This document shows positions 60,801-64,000 of a DNA stretch of 64,000 nt, one piece after another. The notes beneath the pieces were generated by a model, which did no database searches, was not told the DNA's origin, and worked only from the letters and a program-made list of their open reading frames with translations. Position numbers and translations under genes: made by a program. Within the stretch, counting starts at the first letter, position 1. Every line of letters begins with the position of its first letter. The stretch is from Sarcocystis neurona (lineage: Eukaryota; Apicomplexa; Conoidasida; Eucoccidiorida; Sarcocystidae): contig KL647291.1 of the NCBI GenBank assembly GCA_000727475.1, positions 906,325-970,324 on the forward strand. The letters are read 5' to 3'.

Positions 60801-61530
60801 CTGCTGTACGCCGGACCCTCAGCTTACGCGCGTACATTGAAAGAAGTCTTCAATGCCGACAAGTACTACCAAGGACAATCAGGTACGAACCTGGTTGTCC
60901 TCGGCAGGTGTCTTGCACACGAAGACGTACCTAGAGGAGCTTTTATTACAAGCATTGTAACGAAGCTGTTGTTCGTCATGCAGTTCCTACTGGAGGCAGG
61001 CTGCTTTATAAGAGATGGACTTTACAAAGAGGCAACTAATACTCTAGTGCGTACATTCCGGTAACGGAGCCAACGTACAACGGAACAGCACCACGACGGC
61101 AAACACAGAAGAGAACACTTCTAGATACATGTGGAGGCGTTCACGTTGTCCAAAGGCACCGAATCCACACATGGGACACTAGAAAATACTGGTCATACTG
61201 AAGATCACGCAGTCGGACGCTAAACGCACGTACATGAGACGCACACGTAACTTTCGTGTAGGGGTACTCAAGAGAAAACATTATCAGCAGGAGAGCTGTT
61301 AATTTTGTACAGAGGGCGTCTTTTGCTTAGATCTGGCCGAGCTGAACAGCGTATGCTAAATTTCTCGTATTGCCGCGCAAGGTAACACAACGAAAACTGT
61401 GAACTGCTCTACGCACTGCGAAATAATTCGAACGGGGTGACCTGAAAAATAACGTAGGTACTGGTATGTGCCTGCACGCTTAAACTGCACGACGACACAC
61501 AGAAAAGAATGACTGTGAGTGACTGAAAAG
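57833..61530. other. Region 3' of the secreted-protein gene, no conserved gene recognised
   Basis: Repeat-poor DNA. Several frames have exon-like composition but no family match. These are 59,478-59,711 (-), which begins MTFRRPCDRLYEGDLFCVYL and has a GTGATA donor candidate; 60,158-60,370 (+), containing RLYYFGNLGVGRAIHL; and 60,780-61,064 (+), containing GAFITSIVTKLLFVMQFLLE. Another is 58,790-58,970 (+), between an acceptor (tttctacag) and a GTACGT donor. None could be linked with confidence. Confidence 0.45.
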
Positions 61531-62644
61531 ATGGCTGCTTATCAATTCTGCACTTTATCAAAACGCGTTGGAGTCGAGGAGCCTGCCTGGCATTCAAGTG
61601 CGACACATTTGTGCAAGGGGCAGAAAATTGACTACAACACACAGAATAATGGAAACAAAAGTGTAGAAGAGCGCATCGTTGACAAGTTGTGGAACGAGAA
61701 GATCTGTGTGATCCACGACATATGGGTACGTTGTTTTTACATATATACATATATATATATATATATGCACGTATGGACGCATCCGTATGCGCTATTATAT
61801 AACCGGTTAGATATGCTTGGGTATCCACAGGCATACGCATATTTATACAGACCTAAGATTAAACTGGCACCTGGGAAGTGTGGTTATCATATGTGTCTGT
61901 GTATAGAATGATGTAAGCTTACCTCCTGTACAATTAGGGAAGCGTAGGTCGGAAACGCGTTCCCCGTCTTTGAGTGCGTACGATGCAGAGAGGGGAACGT
62001 CCAGAAGTCAACTCTATGATTCAAGCGATGTAATAAATTTATATGTGCAATCAAGCAAGTGGTCTAGAAGTCCCAGCGGCAACGGACTTTTTCAGTAAAA
62101 CGTGTTTTATCGCATATGATCCTCTTAACGCAAACGACTTGAAAAAAGAGGAGGAAAAGCCACCTCCTGTCGGTGCGAAAACCTGGTATAGCATGCAAAG
62201 CGAGACGTGGCATTCCTTTTTGTGTGCACTCAGTGCCCAGCTACAACCTGACGTTTCCTGTTTGAATCCCGCGTCTTCTTCGTGTCCCCTTGTGTGTGTA
62301 TGTATGTATTCATGTATGCGTATGTGTGTTGGTAAGAGAACGAGTACGCCTGTCGAAAACAGTTTCCCTGTGCATGGATATCCACGTATTTCAGAATGAT
62401 AATTGCTGTTACAGTCTCTACCGCGTCACTCCAGGCGCGGCTCACTTAGGAAAAGCCAGATTCCCTGCCTGTGCCCGTCATATCCGAGACTATGGGGCGA
62501 ATGAAGTATGTCCTTTGCCCTGATTTCTGCCGTCACTGGATCTTTCTGTTTTTTCGAGAAGAAGCAACTTTTTGAAACAGCAACATCCGCTGTGACCGTC
62601 CAACAGTTTCTTCTATTTCGCAGCCTATGAATGTGCTTTGCTAG
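61531..62644 (+). CDS. Possible five-exon gene, 147-aa protein of unknown function
   Basis: A phase-consistent chain is 61,531-61,725, 61,831-61,877, 62,096-62,185, 62,415-62,505 and 62,624-62,644 (TAG). Donors are GTACGT, GTGTGG (weak), GTATAG and GTATGT. The third, fourth and fifth acceptors have good pyrimidine tracts. ATG 61,531 has a strong context (aaaagATGG). The product, 147 aa, has no signal peptide, membrane segment or low-complexity repeat. It reads SVEERIVDKLWNEKICVIHD, then YDPLNANDLKKEEEKPPPVG, then LGKARFPACARHIRDYGANE. I recognise no family. Exons 3-5 are the best supported. Exon 2 is tentative, because without it exon 1 (phase 0) cannot join exon 3. Confidence 0.38.
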
Positions 62645-64000
62645 TGTACGTAGACAACCTTACTTACGTACTTCTACATCAAACATATACAGGCGGCCGT
62701 ATATGCCACATGAAGCTGATCTACCTGATCCACCGTATAACGTCGTACACGAGTGCACCGGTGTGCCCACCCCTCCCCAGCTGTTTATGTCCGTCTTTCA
62801 CGACCTGCTGTCTGCTCAAGCAAAGGTCGCACTTTTGCTACCGCAGTCAAGTAGGCCATGAAGTCGAAAAGGGCTTTCACATGCGGAACTGTATGAACGT
62901 CGTGCGTCAGGCGAGTTACGAAGTTTTTTCGAGTGAAGCCACAAGACTGCAGGTTTCTGGTGAAAAAGCTTCTATAAAAAGATCGAGGTCGAAGAAATAC
63001 CACCCACAAAGGGTCGGCTCGTTTAGATTGCAGATGGAAGTACATGCATAAGATATAGATGATTGAGAAGATCCTCGCACTGGGTCTTCGAGTCCGGCTC
63101 GTTTAGATTGCAGGTGAAAATACAGGCATAAGAGATAGATGATTGAAAAATGCCTCGCACTCGGTCTTCAAGGACATCCACTCCAAGTACAGAAGGTGTT
63201 CTCGTGGAATTGTAGTAACCTTACTCGTAAGGCCACGTGATTTGTAAAAGGAATCTACGCTATAAGATACACGGTGACAGTGCACACCATTTTTATGTAG
63301 GAAAGCTGTAGCGTGTACCCGAGAGCGTAAGCGAATGGTTGAACTGTCTAAGAACATAGAACTGTTCCGCCTTATCTTCCGTTGAGACGGTCTGGAAGAC
63401 TGTTTCCCTTTTCTTGAAAGGTGGCGTCACCTATCCTCGTCCGCATCTTTTCTCTCACCAAACTAGGATGTTTACTTGTTTCTTACGTAGCTCTTCCTAA
63501 TAATTCGCGCACTTCACTCTCCTCAGCTTCTTCCATACGAGTGCGTGGCTGTTCGCCAATAAACAAGTTATGCTGTTCTGCTTTCTTTCTCCGTTTTCCT
63601 TAAAAATATGGTAGACGCCTCTTTCTCTGTTTAGTCCCTACGTGGGTTACCGTATAATTTCCAAGTCTTTGCACTTTCTTCCTTGCAAAATTGTTTGGTC
63701 TTTTACTACTATTCTTTCATTTGTCGCGCTCCTTTTCTTTGCGTTCCATAATCCCTTCTTTCGCTGCTTGGTTTTCTGTTGCTGCTTCGCCTTCAATTTC
63801 TCCCCGTCCAGCTGTCCATCCTTCTCTTGATTTTCGACTTCAGACGTGGTTCCTGTTTCTCCTCTAGATCCCTGAATTGGTCCCTTTGTACCCGTGTCGA
63901 CTTTCTCGTAAAGTGCTTCCAGTGAAACACTTCAACATGTACTCCCATGAACTTAATTCCTCCTTCTCGCCAGCTCATCATATATATATATATATGCACA
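62645..64000. other. Right end of window, no conserved gene recognised
   Basis: A plus frame at about 62,695-62,825 after the acceptor atatacag reads RPYMPHEADLPDPPYN and ends at a GTCGCA donor candidate; it may be an exon of an unassigned gene. An 80-base tandem pair follows at 63,016-63,175. From 63,420 the plus strand is T/C-rich. The window ends in a TA microsatellite. Confidence 0.5.
63016..63175. repeat. Two-copy tandem repeat, 80-base unit
   Basis: Copies begin GGCTCGTTTAGATTGCAG at 63,016 and 63,096. Each continues with a GAA(G)TACA(T/G)GCATAAGA(T/G)ATAGATGATTGA segment and CCTCGCACT(G/C)GGTCTTC. Differences are mostly single substitutions. Confidence 0.9.

Overview
The window is nuclear DNA of a eukaryote, almost certainly a coccidian apicomplexan of the Eimeria/Cyclospora type. 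The evidence is spliced housekeeping genes with GT-AG introns, large CAG/CTG trinucleotide blocks in exons, introns and intergenic DNA, and low-complexity Ala/Gln/Ser/Gly insertions in conserved proteins, a known habit of Eimeria. TA-rich and CA-rich microsatellites lie among the genes. There are no bacterial operons, CRISPR arrays or recognisable transposons. Genus-level assignment is inference.

Four conserved genes were reconstructed exon by exon, with reading phase agreeing at every junction. (1) 6,055-8,711 (+): Tctex-type dynein light chain, 3 exons, N-terminus probably incomplete. (2) 13,167-21,575 (-): NOP56, core protein of the box C/D snoRNP, 6 exons, 631 aa. (3) 27,791-33,175 (+): PCNA sliding clamp, 4 exons, 345 aa, with a low-complexity insertion of about 60 residues near the C-terminus. 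(4) 38,314-52,377 (-): EMC3, ER membrane complex insertase subunit, 7 exons, 326 aa spread over 14 kb. A fifth, intronless gene at 57,239-57,832 (+) encodes a 197-aa protein with a signal peptide and two C-terminal membrane segments. Weaker candidates are a five-exon chain at 61,531-62,644 (+), a two-exon chain at 11,786-12,623 (-), a terminal exon pair at 34,239-34,568 (+), a membrane exon at 3,907-4,157 (-) and a 124-aa ORF just upstream of EMC3.

Layout: 1-13 kb and 55-64 kb are poor in CAG repeats. TA/CA microsatellites are dense at 13-20 kb and 37-51 kb. CAG/CTG blocks are concentrated at 32-36, 43-47, 49 and 52-54 kb. Introns are long (0.85-3.1 kb) and hold most of the repeats. The conserved genes are unrelated in function (nucleolus, replication, ER membrane, dynein). 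They alternate in orientation, giving two convergent pairs and two divergent pairs, and show no sign of functional clustering.

The most interesting signals are the complementary CTG and CAG blocks around EMC3 exon 4, CTG repeats that run into splice acceptors, the PCNA insertion, the CTG-sense polyalanine tail of EMC3, and the small secreted two-membrane-segment protein. No convincing new multi-gene system is visible.
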